In this document: positions 6,956-16,590 of the stretch, one piece after another
Position numbering within the stretch: position 1 is the stretch's first letter
How the letters are laid out: each line of letters opens with the position of its first letter
Source: Cytobacillus horneckiae
GTDB lineage: Bacteria; Bacillota; Bacilli; Bacillales; Cytobacillaceae
Direction: 5' to 3'
Length of the DNA: 64,000 nt
Assembly: GCF_002835735.1 (NCBI RefSeq)
Contig: NZ_PISD01000028.1
Span: 29,837 to 93,836, forward strand
The notes under the pieces: model-generated
What the model was told of the DNA's origin: nothing
Databases searched by the model: none
What the model saw: only the letters and a program-made list of their open reading frames with translations
Program-made: the position numbers and the translations under genes

Positions 6956-9753
6956 GTGAATTCCAGGAGTAATTTAGCTGGAATCTCATATTCTAATTCA
7001 ATCTTAACGGTGATCGGTTTTTCTCCTTCATATTCCAACGTATCCCCTTTTCCAATATAAATAAACGGCTCTACCTTACCATCAATCTCCCTATACTTTC
7101 TCACAAAAAAATGCAGCCTAATACCTCTTTCTTTATTATATATAATATTCTTCCCACGTTCAGAGGTTTGAGCTGTGGTATGTGGAGTCTGCCATTGAAA
7201 ATACTGTGAATTTAAGATTTTATCTTTATAGTTAAGCTGTTCTTCAATACCCTCTTCTTTGTGTAAATCAATATATATAAAATAGTCACTATCTTTCGTC
7301 AATAATCCCGAACCTCTAAATGAGCTATGGCTTTTACGGAAATTAGATAAAAGAGCAGCATCCATCATCTGGTATTGTTCGTATAACTTAAAATGTGGAA
7401 CACCATAATATTTATCGCCAAACTCTTTTTCGTAACGAAAGATTCCGTATAGTAATAGATCTTCTATAAATTTTTTGTATTCAGGATTAGAAAGAACCTC
7501 ATTCAATCGTTTAGTTTTATATAGGGTGCCATCTTTTAAATAAACTAATGGAAAGAATCTCTTCTTTTCTGAGCTATCATAATAATATTGGCTTAACACT
7601 TCAAAGGCATGTAGAACGCTATCCTCATCTACATACTTAACTATCTTCAATATTTCTCTTTTCGCTTGCTTAAGTGTGATGTCATCATGATCAAGTAAAT
7701 ATTTCATAATAACAAAATCGAAAACCCGCTTTAATGGTAGTTTACTAGAAAACTCTTTAAGAACAGAGTCAAGGTTCTCATCAGTTAGTAGCGCTAATAA
7801 TTGGTTATCCTTCTCCACCTTAGCAACAAAATGCAAATACGTTTTTTCTTTTTTAATAAAACGAATTGGATCTGGTGCTCCATCAAATTGTAAGTAATTC
7901 AGTAAGAAATATGGCACATGACCGTGATTTAACTTTTTAAACTCATTGTATTCTTCCTTCAAGTATTTCATTGAATTAAAATTCTCTTGGTCTATTTGTG
8001 ATAAGATTCTTTCCTGAGATATTCTATCCATTTGAATATGAGTACACCCGGGTATATTAGAAAAATCAGTTGCAACAGCTACCTTTAAGCTCTCTTTATC
8101 ATAATAGCGGTTTCCATTCAAAGCCAATGCAATTAAAAATACTTTATTATGATTACCGATAAAATCTAAAACAGTCAGGAAGCTTTTATTTTCATATTTC
8201 CTCAAACCTCTTCCTAACTGCTGAATAAAAATGATAGGAGAATTTGTTGGTCTGAGCATTAATACTAAATTAACAGAAGGAATATCAACCCCTTCATTAA
8301 AGATATCGACTGTAAAAATAAATTCCAAAGGGTCGTTATCATCTTCCAATCTGCTTATCACTTTTGCTCTTTCATTATTTGTATCGTCACCTAACAAAAC
8401 CGCGCTCATATATCCTCGTTGATTAAACTGATCCGCCATATATTGAGCGTGTTCTCTACTAGCGCAAAAACCTAAACATTTGCGGTTATTACCATCGAAA
8501 CTATAAAAATTCATCTTATCAATTATAAAATCTACACGTTCATTTACTTTCAATCGTTTAGTAATTGTATCAATGTCCTGTAAAGATACATCGCTTAAAT
8601 CTACCCCATCAATATCTGTTATTCCAAAGTAATGAAATGGAACAATGAGTTCATCATCTAATGCTTCATGTAGCCGCACCTCTAAAGCAACATTATTATC
8701 AAATATCTCAAATACATTATTACTGTCACTTCTTTCAGGAGTTGCAGTCATCCCCAATGTAAATTGAGGAATAAAGTAATCTAAAATACTTTGATATGTC
8801 GGGCTTGCAGCATGATGTGCTTCATCTATAATAAGATAGTCAAATGTGTCTCTTGCAATATCCTGATAACACCTAGAAATTGTCTGGATCGTTGCAAAGA
8901 CATAGTCTGAATTGGAATCCTTATAATTTCCTGTCAACAAACCAAAAGATATTCCGTTATTTGGTAATAGTTGTTCAAACGTCGCTTTTGCTTTCCTTAA
9001 AATATCTTCCCTATGGACAATAAACAATAGTTTTTTAGGTCGAAAATTTTTCACATCGAAAGCAGACATATATGTTTTTCCGGTACCAGTTGCAGCGATA
9101 ACAAGTGCTTTGCTTTCTCCAAAACTTCTTAAACGATTCAAATTTTCAATCGCTTTGCTTTGCATGGAGTTGGGGACAATATATGAGCTTTTACTCTCGA
9201 AAATCATTTTAGGAACTTGCCCTATTTTTAAAGTTTGCACAAAATCCTTATACTCTTCAATCAATTTTTCATCTGCTTCTCTACTAATATCCCATAAATG
9301 ATCGTATGCTTTTAGAACATCTTTAATAAATGTTCCACTTTTCTTGGTAATAATTTCAACATTCCATTCGATATTACTTTTTAACGCACTTTGAGTAATA
9401 TTCGAGGAGCCGATAATCACCTTATAATAATCAGGATAATCAAATATATAGGCTTTTGTATGAAAGCCTATTTCTTTATCTGTTACAAAAATCTTTAAAT
9501 CAATATTGTTATACTCTTTGATCTTCATTAAAGCCTTCGCATCAGTAAAGTTCAAATATGTAGAAGTAATTATTCTACCGTTTATTCCTTTATTTTCTGC
9601 TTCCTTCAAAGAATCTAATAATAATTGTAAACCACTAAAATTTACAAACGCTACACTGAAATGAAACCCTTCACATTCTCTTAAGGAACGAACGATTTCA
9701 GATAACAAGTTTCCCTTTTCTGTATTAACGATTAGCTTTTTTTTCACGGACAA
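6943..9753 (-). CDS. PLD-nuclease / SF2 helicase / DUF3427 protein
   Basis: A 936-residue multidomain protein. An N-terminal phospholipase-D-like (HKD nuclease) domain shows FHTKAYIFD followed by GSSNIT (about residues 97-120). An SF2 helicase follows, with Walker A AATGTGKTYMSAF (about 222-234), DEAH box IIDEAHHA (about 306-313), TATPERSD and motif VI QQLGRGLRK. The long C-terminus is DUF3427-like. The start is TTG 9753: AAGGAG is 8 bases upstream of it, versus 14 for GTG 9747. Such PLD-helicase-DUF3427 proteins occur in bacterial defence islands. The single HKD motif implies dimerisation to form an active nuclease (inference). Confidence 0.88.
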   Translation of the reverse strand: MSVKKKLIVNTEKGNLLSEIVRSLRECEGFHFSVAFVNFSGLQLLLDSLKEAENKGINGRIITSTYLNFTDAKALMKIKEYNNIDLKIFVTDKEIGFHTKAYIFDYPDYYKVIIGSSNITQSALKSNIEWNVEIITKKSGTFIKDVLKAYDHLWDISREADEKLIEEYKDFVQTLKIGQVPKMIFESKSSYIVPNSMQSKAIENLNRLRSFGESKALVIAATGTGKTYMSAFDVKNFRPKKLLFIVHREDILRKAKATFEQLLPNNGISFGLLTGNYKDSNSDYVFATIQTISRCYQDIARDTFDYLIIDEAHHAASPTYQSILDYFIPQFTLGMTATPERSDSNNVFEIFDNNVALEVRLHEALDDELIVPFHYFGITDIDGVDLSDVSLQDIDTITKRLKVNERVDFIIDKMNFYSFDGNNRKCLGFCASREHAQYMADQFNQRGYMSAVLLGDDTNNERAKVISRLEDDNDPLEFIFTVDIFNEGVDIPSVNLVLMLRPTNSPIIFIQQLGRGLRKYENKSFLTVLDFIGNHNKVFLIALALNGNRYYDKESLKVAVATDFSNIPGCTHIQMDRISQERILSQIDQENFNSMKYLKEEYNEFKKLNHGHVPYFLLNYLQFDGAPDPIRFIKKEKTYLHFVAKVEKDNQLLALLTDENLDSVLKEFSSKLPLKRVFDFVIMKYLLDHDDITLKQAKREILKIVKYVDEDSVLHAFEVLSQYYYDSSEKKRFFPLVYLKDGTLYKTKRLNEVLSNPEYKKFIEDLLLYGIFRYEKEFGDKYYGVPHFKLYEQYQMMDAALLSNFRKSHSSFRGSGLLTKDSDYFIYIDLHKEEGIEEQLNYKDKILNSQYFQWQTPHTTAQTSERGKNIIYNKERGIRLHFFVRKYREIDGKVEPFIYIGKGDTLEYEGEKPITVKIELEYEIPAKLLLEFTKKV

Positions 9754-9768
9754 GATAGTTTCTCCTTT

Positions 9769-9935
9769 TTAAACTGAGTACTTATCGATATTCTCAGCTA
9801 CATGATATGCAGTTTTGAACAGTTCGTTCGATTCAAACTCTTTTAATTCACTTAGACTTTTTAAAAGGTGTTTCTACATTAGATAAAACAACCTTTTTGA
9901 CCATCTGTAAGTATTTACAGTAAAGTTTCTGAGGA
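9769..9935 (-). pseudogene. Frameshifted 3' remnant between the two helicase genes
   Basis: In this 194-bp gap the minus strand reads as protein in two frames: PQKLYCKYLQMVKKVVLSNV then ETPFK, followed after a one-base shift by SLSELKEFESNELFKTAYHV then AENIDKYSV-stop. This looks like the C-terminal ~50 residues of a lost gene, or a small gene with a recent frameshift. Family not recognised. It suggests that an extra component once stood between the two helicases. Confidence 0.45.
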
Positions 9936-9947
9936 TATTTAACTCTA

Positions 9948-12824
9948 TTAAAAGTTTGTCACCATTTTTTTCAACAACCCACTTGGGACAGCTTCACTAT
10001 TTGAGAGACAATCTATTTCTCCAAAGACTAAGAAACTATCTTTCGCTCTTGATACAGCTACGTTCAGCAAGCTTTTACTAGCATCAATGAAATAGCACCC
10101 ATCACTCTTCCCATATACAGTAGACATAATAATTACGTTTCTTTCTCCCCCTTGAAATGTATGAACAGTACCAACATCAATGATTGATTTTAATTCCTTT
10201 GGTAACGCACTTTTAATCGCTGCTACCTGCATTTTAAAGGGTGTTATTATACCTAAAATATTTTTAGGGTTTGTTGTTGGATACACAGCTTTTAAATGTT
10301 CGAAATTCTCTATTACCCAATTTGCTATTTCTCTTGCTTCAACTTCATTATATCTACTACCTGCTCGTTTACTAGATTGGATACTACCTATTTGGTAGTG
10401 CCCAAAATGAGGAATTGATATTTCATCTAATTTGCATTTTTCATCCTTTTTCCCTAATCCTCTTTTGGGCTCTAAATGCCCGTTATAAACTAGCTTGTTG
10501 CAATACTCAATGATCTCATCATAACAGCGTCTATGCTCACTTAAAAACAACCCTCTTTCATCAAACTTCTCATATTTACAGCTTTTGCTAGCAACCTTCA
10601 TCACACTTGAATCCGATGTATTTAATCCATTTATTGTTAGATGATTGAATTCATCTTTCAGATTAATCACTTCTGCTGTTTTTGCTAAGGACATATCTAG
10701 TTTCCTTGAAATATTCCAAACAGGTTCAATTTGATTAACATCTCCAACTACAACTGCTCTTTTCGCTAACGAAAATGAACATGCAGCACTTTCAGGGGTT
10801 ACTTGTCCTGCCTCATCAACAATTAATAAATCGATTTTATTATAGAGATATTTTTGCTGTCTCTTTTCATAGGCACGAAGAAGCTTTGGCAATTGATAAA
10901 ATGTCATAACATAACAAGGTGTAAGCATACTTAAATTTTCATACAATAGAGCCAATACATTTTCAAAGGTTTTTCCTCTTTGTTTAGCACTTAGTTTCTT
11001 CACATTTAACCATCTACATTCATAATAATGAACCGCTAACCAGAATGATAAATATCTTACGGAAGTATCCAAAACTTCATTCAATTTATCAATACTCGTT
11101 ACATCGGATATGTTAAAATCCTCACTTTGTATAGAATTAAGATTGATTAAATTACTTATGACTTTCTGAACGCTTAATTTGATTTCTTCTACTTTTTTAA
11201 TTAATTGCTCTTTTTCTTGCACGTTGTTTCTTACATTTTTAATTATCAAACTATAATTTGAAATAATATCCCCTATATCCATACGCTCATCTAGAAAAAC
11301 TTCTTCAAGGTTTATCAAGGTACTTATTCTATCTTGAACTTTCTGTTTAAAACTCGGCAAAAATTTTAACCAACGATAATAGAAAGGAATCTTTTTATAT
11401 TCAGCTTGCCACTCATTTGCTCTTAATTTTAACTGTTTTAATTGGGCTGTTCCGGCTTCTATCTCTTTATCAATATCTGAAATAAACGTCTCTATATCTT
11501 TTTCATTTTGACTTATTTCAAAAAATTCGTTAAACAATTTTAATAGAGTATCGGTATCATTTTTTATTTCCTTTAATCTGCTCCAAATTTTCTCTTCACA
11601 ATCATCTAAAGAATTAATTGGTGTTTTAAAATAAGTGAGGCATTCCTTTAAGAATTTAACCTTGGATTTCTGGATATTTTCCTGACTTTCCACTTCTTCA
11701 AAAAAGTTTTCTCCTTTAGGATTCGTATGGTGAAAGCCTTTTTTTGTTGCTTCATTCTTTTTACTAGAAGAAGGAAAATAAACTGCAAAGCTATTTACAC
11801 CCTCAATCCATCTATTCTCTAAATTGTTATTTACCCACTTTTTCTTTATTTTTCCGAATGACTCGATAATATTTGTAACAGCTTGGTTATTTGTTGAAGA
11901 AGCGACAATTAGAGGAGCATTTTCTCTATTTAATGCTCTTTCTACATATAAATTTGCCACAAGTGTTTGCAATAACGTAGTTTTCCCCGTACCAGGAGGG
12001 CCATTAACAGCTAGAATATCGCCTTCTTCCATATTATTAAAATGATCAAGGCATTCTCTTTGTGAAGGAGAAAGTCCATACTCTCCCCCCATTTGTCCAA
12101 TATGTTTTCGTGACTCCAATATGGAACTTTTGATTAATGGATGTATTGAATTAAACCCTTGCTTAATAAAGTTCAAATATAATTTGGAGTTTGAAAAGTT
12201 ACCTTTTAACAAGTCATCATATAAAGCTAAAATATTTCTTGTTGCAATGATTGTCTCATCTTTAAACAAATAAACTTTTTCTTCTAATTCTATACCATTG
12301 ACTATTAGATCAGTTACTTCGAATCCAGTAACCTGTTCATACAACTCTTTACACAATATAAAGTATGATTCCCAATCCAAGCATTTTTTAAATTCGTGAA
12401 AATGAAGACCCATGTAATCATCAAAAGTTTCTAAACTTCCAACCGCTAATGTTTCATCTATTAATGGGAATAAATATTCGCGGGGTATCCACGGAGTTTT
12501 CAATTCTGGAGGAAATAGCTTTCCATTCCTGTCTAACAATGCTGGAATAAAAAAAATACCCGTTAATTCCTCAATATTACTATGAATTTTATCCTGTCCT
12601 TTAAAAATTGTTTTAATCGTTTTTGGAACAATTATTACTTCTGTTTTATCGTCTGAATCATTGTTTTCTCTCTTAAGTAAATTTTGAAAATTCATTTCTG
12701 AAAGTTTACCTAATTCAACATCTCGGAAAGGAACAAGCTCATATGAACTCTTTTTAAAATCTATTGGAAGCTTTGCTGCAATACTATCTCTAAAATATTG
12801 GGTTATGTGTAGATTTACTTGCAT
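9948..12824 (-). CDS. DNA2/UPF1-like SF1 helicase (AAA domain protein)
   Basis: A 958-residue protein. Walker A is AVNGPPGTGKTTL (about residues 272-284), followed by a long coiled-coil-rich insertion (about 350-600). Then come motif II LLIVDEAGQVTP, GDVNQIEPV, a motif near LSEHRRC, and the C-terminal helicase motifs VGTVHTFQGGE and NVAVSRAKD. These are the DNA2/NAM7/UPF1-type SF1B signatures. ATG 12824 follows AAAGGATTTATTT. Helicases of this type with long insertions are common in defence islands; no fused nuclease domain was recognised here. Function in this organism is inferred only. Confidence 0.85.
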   Translation of the reverse strand: MQVNLHITQYFRDSIAAKLPIDFKKSSYELVPFRDVELGKLSEMNFQNLLKRENNDSDDKTEVIIVPKTIKTIFKGQDKIHSNIEELTGIFFIPALLDRNGKLFPPELKTPWIPREYLFPLIDETLAVGSLETFDDYMGLHFHEFKKCLDWESYFILCKELYEQVTGFEVTDLIVNGIELEEKVYLFKDETIIATRNILALYDDLLKGNFSNSKLYLNFIKQGFNSIHPLIKSSILESRKHIGQMGGEYGLSPSQRECLDHFNNMEEGDILAVNGPPGTGKTTLLQTLVANLYVERALNRENAPLIVASSTNNQAVTNIIESFGKIKKKWVNNNLENRWIEGVNSFAVYFPSSSKKNEATKKGFHHTNPKGENFFEEVESQENIQKSKVKFLKECLTYFKTPINSLDDCEEKIWSRLKEIKNDTDTLLKLFNEFFEISQNEKDIETFISDIDKEIEAGTAQLKQLKLRANEWQAEYKKIPFYYRWLKFLPSFKQKVQDRISTLINLEEVFLDERMDIGDIISNYSLIIKNVRNNVQEKEQLIKKVEEIKLSVQKVISNLINLNSIQSEDFNISDVTSIDKLNEVLDTSVRYLSFWLAVHYYECRWLNVKKLSAKQRGKTFENVLALLYENLSMLTPCYVMTFYQLPKLLRAYEKRQQKYLYNKIDLLIVDEAGQVTPESAACSFSLAKRAVVVGDVNQIEPVWNISRKLDMSLAKTAEVINLKDEFNHLTINGLNTSDSSVMKVASKSCKYEKFDERGLFLSEHRRCYDEIIEYCNKLVYNGHLEPKRGLGKKDEKCKLDEISIPHFGHYQIGSIQSSKRAGSRYNEVEAREIANWVIENFEHLKAVYPTTNPKNILGIITPFKMQVAAIKSALPKELKSIIDVGTVHTFQGGERNVIIMSTVYGKSDGCYFIDASKSLLNVAVSRAKDSFLVFGEIDCLSNSEAVPSGLLKKMVTNF

Positions 12825-13386
12825 AAATAAATCCTTTCGTTTTTATATTTGTAATAATAGATATACTTATATAGAAATAGAGAAAGGTAGAAAATATGAA
12901 ATACAAACCTTAAATCTCCATATTGTATCTAAATGGATCACGTAATGATCTAATATTTTTTAATAAAGTAAACACTTTACCATGGATAAATTCTCAGGAG
13001 CATTTATTTTTTTAAGCGTAATTACCTATACAAGCTATTAAATTGTCTATTCAATTCACCTGAACAAATTTAAATAGACATTTTGTTAATATAATAAAAC
13101 AGTTAACAATAAAGCATTTGGATACATTAAATGAATGTTAAAATATAATTACAATTAGTTCCAGATTTCGCAAAATATAATTATATTTTACCAATATCCA
13201 GCCATTTTAGATAGGTCAAATTGATCACTAACGAAAACACATATCTAAATATAAAAGGATTGATAGATGGATTCCCTCAACATATCAATTTCTTAGAGAC
13301 CTCATTTATTATGAAATGATATTTATTTTTATTTCAATCTATTTTTAATTATCTGATTAAAAATAGATTGAATTGAGAGATTAATT
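12825..13386. other. AT-rich non-coding region with several hairpins
   Basis: No credible gene. It contains AT-rich inverted repeats: TGTCTATT/AATAGACA around 13045-13080, the 18-bp palindrome AAAATATAATTATATTTT near 13172-13190, and the 17-bp inverted repeat listed separately. The upstream part holds the promoter region of the SF1 helicase gene. Confidence 0.5.
13333..13372. repeat. 17-bp perfect inverted repeat, 6-base loop
   Basis: TTCAATCTATTTTTAAT (13333-13349) and ATTAAAAATAGATTGAA (13356-13372) are exact inverted copies. No T-run follows on the plus strand, so it is not a classical terminator. It could be a protein site, an RNA hairpin or the edge of a decayed mobile element. Confidence 0.7.
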
Positions 13387-13545
13387 TCGTGGACAAGGGA
13401 CAAGCAGGATGATTGGGGCTACTTCGTGGAGGTAATGCCTGAAATTTTGAAAATGCAGCAATTCGGGCCCTACCCCGTAAAAGCAGTGCCCGATAAGCAT
13501 TCATCTAATTATCCAAACGCCAAAAAATGTAAATATAAAAACTAA
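13387..13545 (+). pseudogene. Orphan 3' coding remnant, unidentified
   Basis: Plus-strand frame ending at TAA 13543 reads SWTRDKQDDWGYFVEVMPEI, then LKMQQFGPYPVKAVPDKHSS and a lysine-rich end. The composition and GC content look coding, and unlike the AT-rich DNA before it, but there is no start codon or ribosome binding site at its 5' end. It is immediately followed by a terminator hairpin. Family not recognised. Confidence 0.45.
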
Positions 13546-13546
13546 G

Positions 13547-13577
13547 TAGCCAAGATACACCCGTGGTATCTTGGCTA
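13547..13577. terminator. Bidirectional terminator downstream of codA
   Basis: TAGCCAAGATAC (13547-13558) and GTATCTTGGCTA (13566-13577) form a perfect 12-bp stem with a 7-base loop, 36 bases after the codA stop. TTCTTATT follows on the plus strand. Confidence 0.8.
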
Positions 13578-13612
13578 TTCTTATTTCCTCATCGAACTGT
13601 TACGACTAACGT

Positions 13613-14881
13613 TTACTTCCTAAAATCGACAACTTCAACAGCATGACCAATGTTTATTGAAGTCTCCTGCGGCTTCGTCTCTGCAATGACTCTCCCATTT
13701 CTAACAGAATAAAGCACAGTTGCCTGCTTCCTCACTGCTTCATACTCATTCTCTGCTGCCAGTACAATAAAGTTGGCTGGCTTGCCTGCTTCAATGCCGT
13801 ACTGCTCTTCGATTTGCAGTGTTCTTGCGCTGTTTTTTGTGATTAGATCAACCGAATTGACGATTTGTTCATAGCCCATGAGCTGTGATGCATGGATACC
13901 CATGTGAAGTACTTGCAGCATATTGCCTGTGCCAAGCGGATACCATGGATCGAAGATGTCGTCATGGCCAAAACAGATGTTTAATCCCGCTTCCTGCAGT
14001 TCTTTCACTCGTGTAAGTCCTCTTCTTTTTGGATACGTATCAAACCGTCCTTGAAGATGGATATTCACTAATGGGTTAGAGACAAAGTTTAAGTCGGCGA
14101 GCTTCAATAGCCTGAACAGTTTATATGTGTAGGCATCGTTGTACGAGCCCATCGCAGTTGTATGACTGGCCGTCGTGCGCGCGCCAAGTCCGCGTTCGTA
14201 GGCTTCTTTTGCGACGACTTCGACAAAGCGGGATTGCTCGTCATCTATTTCATCACAATGGATGTCAATGAGACGATCGTATTTTTCAGCAAGATCAAAG
14301 GCAATTTTCATAGATTCAACGCCATATTCTCTAGTGAATTCGAAGTGCGGAATGCCGCCAACGACATCGACGCCCATTTTTAACGCTTCTTCCATTAGCT
14401 CCGCGCCATTCGGATAAGAAAGTATCCCTTCCTGCGGGAAAGCGACAAGCTGGATATCGACATAAGGGGCCATTTCCTCCTTCACTTCTAGCATCGCTTT
14501 CACTGCTGTCAAAGTTGGATCAGTTGTGTCCACATGGGTGCGGACGTGCTGAATGCCTTGGGCGATTTGCCATTTAAGTGCCGTTGTTGCACGCGTTTTG
14601 ACATCCTCATGTGTTAAGAACGCTTTGCGCTCTGACCAGCGCTGGATGCCTTCGAATAATGTGCCACTTAAGTTCCATTCCGGCTCGCCTGCCGTTAACG
14701 TTGTATCTAAATGGATGTGAGGCTCGATAAACGGCGGGAGGACAAGTGCTCCATTTACATCAATGATTTCTTCATTTTCAGTCGTCTCAAGTGTTTGTGT
14801 GATTGTTTCAAATTGTCCATCGTTAATAACAAGATGCCATAAGCCTTCTTTACCCCGCAATTTTGCGTTTTGAATAATCAT
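13613..14881 (-). CDS. codA: Cytosine deaminase
   Basis: A 422-residue amidohydrolase-superfamily enzyme converting cytosine to uracil and ammonia for pyrimidine salvage. Metal-site motifs are visible: [11 protein letters not shown] (about residues 49-59), DIHCDE (about 206-211), [10 protein letters not shown] and [15 protein letters not shown], which matches E. coli CodA (427 residues). ATG 14881 follows AAAGGGGATAGAAG and lies inside codB, overlapping it by 32 bases, so the two are translationally coupled. Controlled with codB by the PyrR-type leader at 16160-16320. Cytosolic. Confidence 0.95.
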   Translation of the reverse strand: MIIQNAKLRGKEGLWHLVINDGQFETITQTLETTENEEIIDVNGALVLPPFIEPHIHLDTTLTAGEPEWNLSGTLFEGIQRWSERKAFLTHEDVKTRATTALKWQIAQGIQHVRTHVDTTDPTLTAVKAMLEVKEEMAPYVDIQLVAFPQEGILSYPNGAELMEEALKMGVDVVGGIPHFEFTREYGVESMKIAFDLAEKYDRLIDIHCDEIDDEQSRFVEVVAKEAYERGLGARTTASHTTAMGSYNDAYTYKLFRLLKLADLNFVSNPLVNIHLQGRFDTYPKRRGLTRVKELQEAGLNICFGHDDIFDPWYPLGTGNMLQVLHMGIHASQLMGYEQIVNSVDLITKNSARTLQIEEQYGIEAGKPANFIVLAAENEYEAVRKQATVLYSVRNGRVIAETKPQETSINIGHAVEVVDFRK

Positions 14882-16121
14882 CTTCTATCCCCTTTTCTTT
14901 TGATGTTTTTGTTAAAGCCATAAGAGCAATGTAGATAACCGCTGTGCCTATTAGAGCATTCAATGGTGTGATTCCCGGTGCCAGCTGGGCAAAAGCGACG
15001 CCAATCACCCATGCGGCCATTGCCACCCAGTTGACTGTTTTAAATTTCATATCGGCGAATAACGGATAATTTCTGCGTTTTACGAAGAAATAATCAGCAA
15101 TAATGATGGCCCCTATCGATGGCACCGCTGCACTTAAAACATTGAGAAAGCCGACAAAATTGTTATACATCCACATCGCAAAGATTGTACCAACCAAACC
15201 ATTGATTACGACGAAGACCTTCTTAGAGATTTTTGTAATATTGGCAAATCCTAAGCCCGAAGCGTAGAGCGCGTTATCATTCGTTGTCCAAATATTGAGA
15301 CCGAGTACGATAATTGCCGGAATCATCAGTCCTTGCAGAAACATGACTTCTGAGATTTCTGCCAGATTATAAGCCATCGCGCCGACAGCACCGAATAGAA
15401 ACATAAGTGAATTCCCTAAGAAAAACGCAATCACTGTTGCGGTGACAGCCTGCTTAGAGCTTTGCGCGAAACGAGCAAAGTCAGGAGTAAGCGTACCGCC
15501 GCTAATGAAAGAGCCGATACAGATTGATAGTGCTGCTGCGACAGTTAATGTTTGCGCAGGTGTATAATCAAGCAATCCTTGTAAGCCGCCAAGCGTAGAA
15601 ATCCCTTCAAAAACAGAGTAGCCGCCTAAAATGGCAATTGCAGGCACTGCAATAAAACCAAGAATGACGAGTGATTTCATTCCAAAAATCGCTGAAGCGG
15701 TCATCGCTAAACCAAAGATGAAAATGAGTGCATAAACATTCCAGCCCATCGCATTCGCTACCGGCACAGCAAACATTGCTACCCCGACTCCAAACCAGCC
15801 CACCTGGGTAAAGCCTAGTAAAAAGGATGGTAAATAGGAGCCTTTTTCACCAAAGGCATATTTAGCCAGTAAATGCGTGGATAATCCCGTTTTTGCGGCA
15901 ATATGCGCTAATGCTCCAGTATAGATGCCGAGCAGAAAATTACCTGCCAGCACAATGACGAGAAATTCTGTAAAGCTTAAACTGATACCGAGCTCTCCCC
16001 CTGCCAGCATGCTCGCTGAGAAGAAAGTGAACCCAAGCATAACGGACAATGTCTTCCAAAAATTATTTCTCTGCGTTTTCGGCACCGCTTGCCACGAAAA
16101 CTCTTGATCGATTTTACTCAT
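14850..16121 (-). CDS. codB: Cytosine permease
   Basis: About 423 residues, strongly hydrophobic, with about 12 membrane segments of the NCS1 family. The N-terminal [20 protein letters not shown] and [20 protein letters not shown] segments match CodB. It imports cytosine by proton symport. First gene of codBA. I start at ATG 16121 because GGAGG lies 7 bases upstream; the preceding in-frame TTG is less likely. The leader carries a PyrR binding loop and a terminator, so transcription should fall when uridine nucleotides are plentiful. Confidence 0.95.
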   Translation of the reverse strand: MSKIDQEFSWQAVPKTQRNNFWKTLSVMLGFTFFSASMLAGGELGISLSFTEFLVIVLAGNFLLGIYTGALAHIAAKTGLSTHLLAKYAFGEKGSYLPSFLLGFTQVGWFGVGVAMFAVPVANAMGWNVYALIFIFGLAMTASAIFGMKSLVILGFIAVPAIAILGGYSVFEGISTLGGLQGLLDYTPAQTLTVAAALSICIGSFISGGTLTPDFARFAQSSKQAVTATVIAFFLGNSLMFLFGAVGAMAYNLAEISEVMFLQGLMIPAIIVLGLNIWTTNDNALYASGLGFANITKISKKVFVVINGLVGTIFAMWMYNNFVGFLNVLSAAVPSIGAIIIADYFFVKRRNYPLFADMKFKTVNWVAMAAWVIGVAFAQLAPGITPLNALIGTAVIYIALMALTKTSKEKGIEDDYSKRKIAG

Positions 16122-16159
16122 CAAAATCCCTCCAAAAAGTTTCCTGATACCAATAAGCA

Positions 16160-16205
16160 GAAAAAAAGAGGCTAATCGTCAATGGAAAACTGACAATTAG
16201 CCTCT
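16160..16205 (-). terminator. Attenuator terminator in the codBA leader
   Basis: On the minus strand AGAGGCTAATTGTCA pairs with TGACGATTAGCCTCT (15 positions, one mismatch/wobble, 9-base loop), followed directly by TTTTTTT. It sits ~40 bases before the codB start and downstream of the promoter and PyrR loop, so it is a leader terminator and not an operon end. Confidence 0.85.
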
Positions 16206-16300
16206 CAATCTATTATAGCCTGCGCGAATAGGCAAAAGTACAAGCATTCCCTCTAGGAATTGCCTCAACTTTTTCTCGCAATCTACAAACATCCGCTGCC

Positions 16301-16320
16301 CTTGCCAGCCTCTCTGGACT
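16301..16320 (-). promoter_or_regulatory. PyrR-binding (anti-antiterminator) loop in the codBA leader
   Basis: The minus strand reads AGTCCAGAGAGGCTGGCAAG, which matches the conserved PyrR RNA-binding element of Bacillus pyr leaders (A-R-U-C-C-N-G-N-G-A-G-G-Y-U). It is ~32 bases after the predicted promoter and ~95 bases before the leader terminator, the usual arrangement for UMP-dependent attenuation. Confidence 0.88.
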
Positions 16321-16351
16321 GAATTAAAGGTACCAGTATTAAATTATGTTT

Positions 16352-16380
16352 ATTATTGCAGAAAAGCATCGGGGCGTCAA
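16352..16380 (-). promoter_or_regulatory. Sigma-A promoter of codBA
   Basis: Minus-strand TTGACG (16375-16380) and AATAAT (16352-16357) are separated by exactly 17 bases. Transcription would begin near 16345 and give a ~220-base leader containing the PyrR loop and terminator. Confidence 0.75.
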
Positions 16381-16442
16381 TGGAAATTTTACTAACATCC
16401 CATTTAACAATACTGAAAGAATACATTGTTAAAATATTCAAA

Positions 16443-16489
16443 ATGTATACAATTTCAATTCAAAGGCGTATAATTAAATTGTCGACAAT
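16443..16489 (+). promoter_or_regulatory. Predicted promoter with two GntR-type palindromes upstream of the alcohol dehydrogenase
   Basis: ATGTATACAAT (16443-16453) and the perfect palindrome ATTGTCGACAAT (16478-16489) have centres 36 bp apart. They flank a TATAAT -10 box (16469-16474), the first overlapping the -35 position. Both resemble the TTGTNNACAA operators of GntR-family regulators. No gntR gene is in the window, so the regulator would be encoded elsewhere. Confidence 0.5.
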
Positions 16490-16590
16490 CTACTATTTAC
16501 TCTTTTCTGAATTTATAACTAAAGACAGAAATGTAATGGCTTACATTAATAGTAGATTTATTTTTATACAACAGAAAGAGGGGAAACAAC

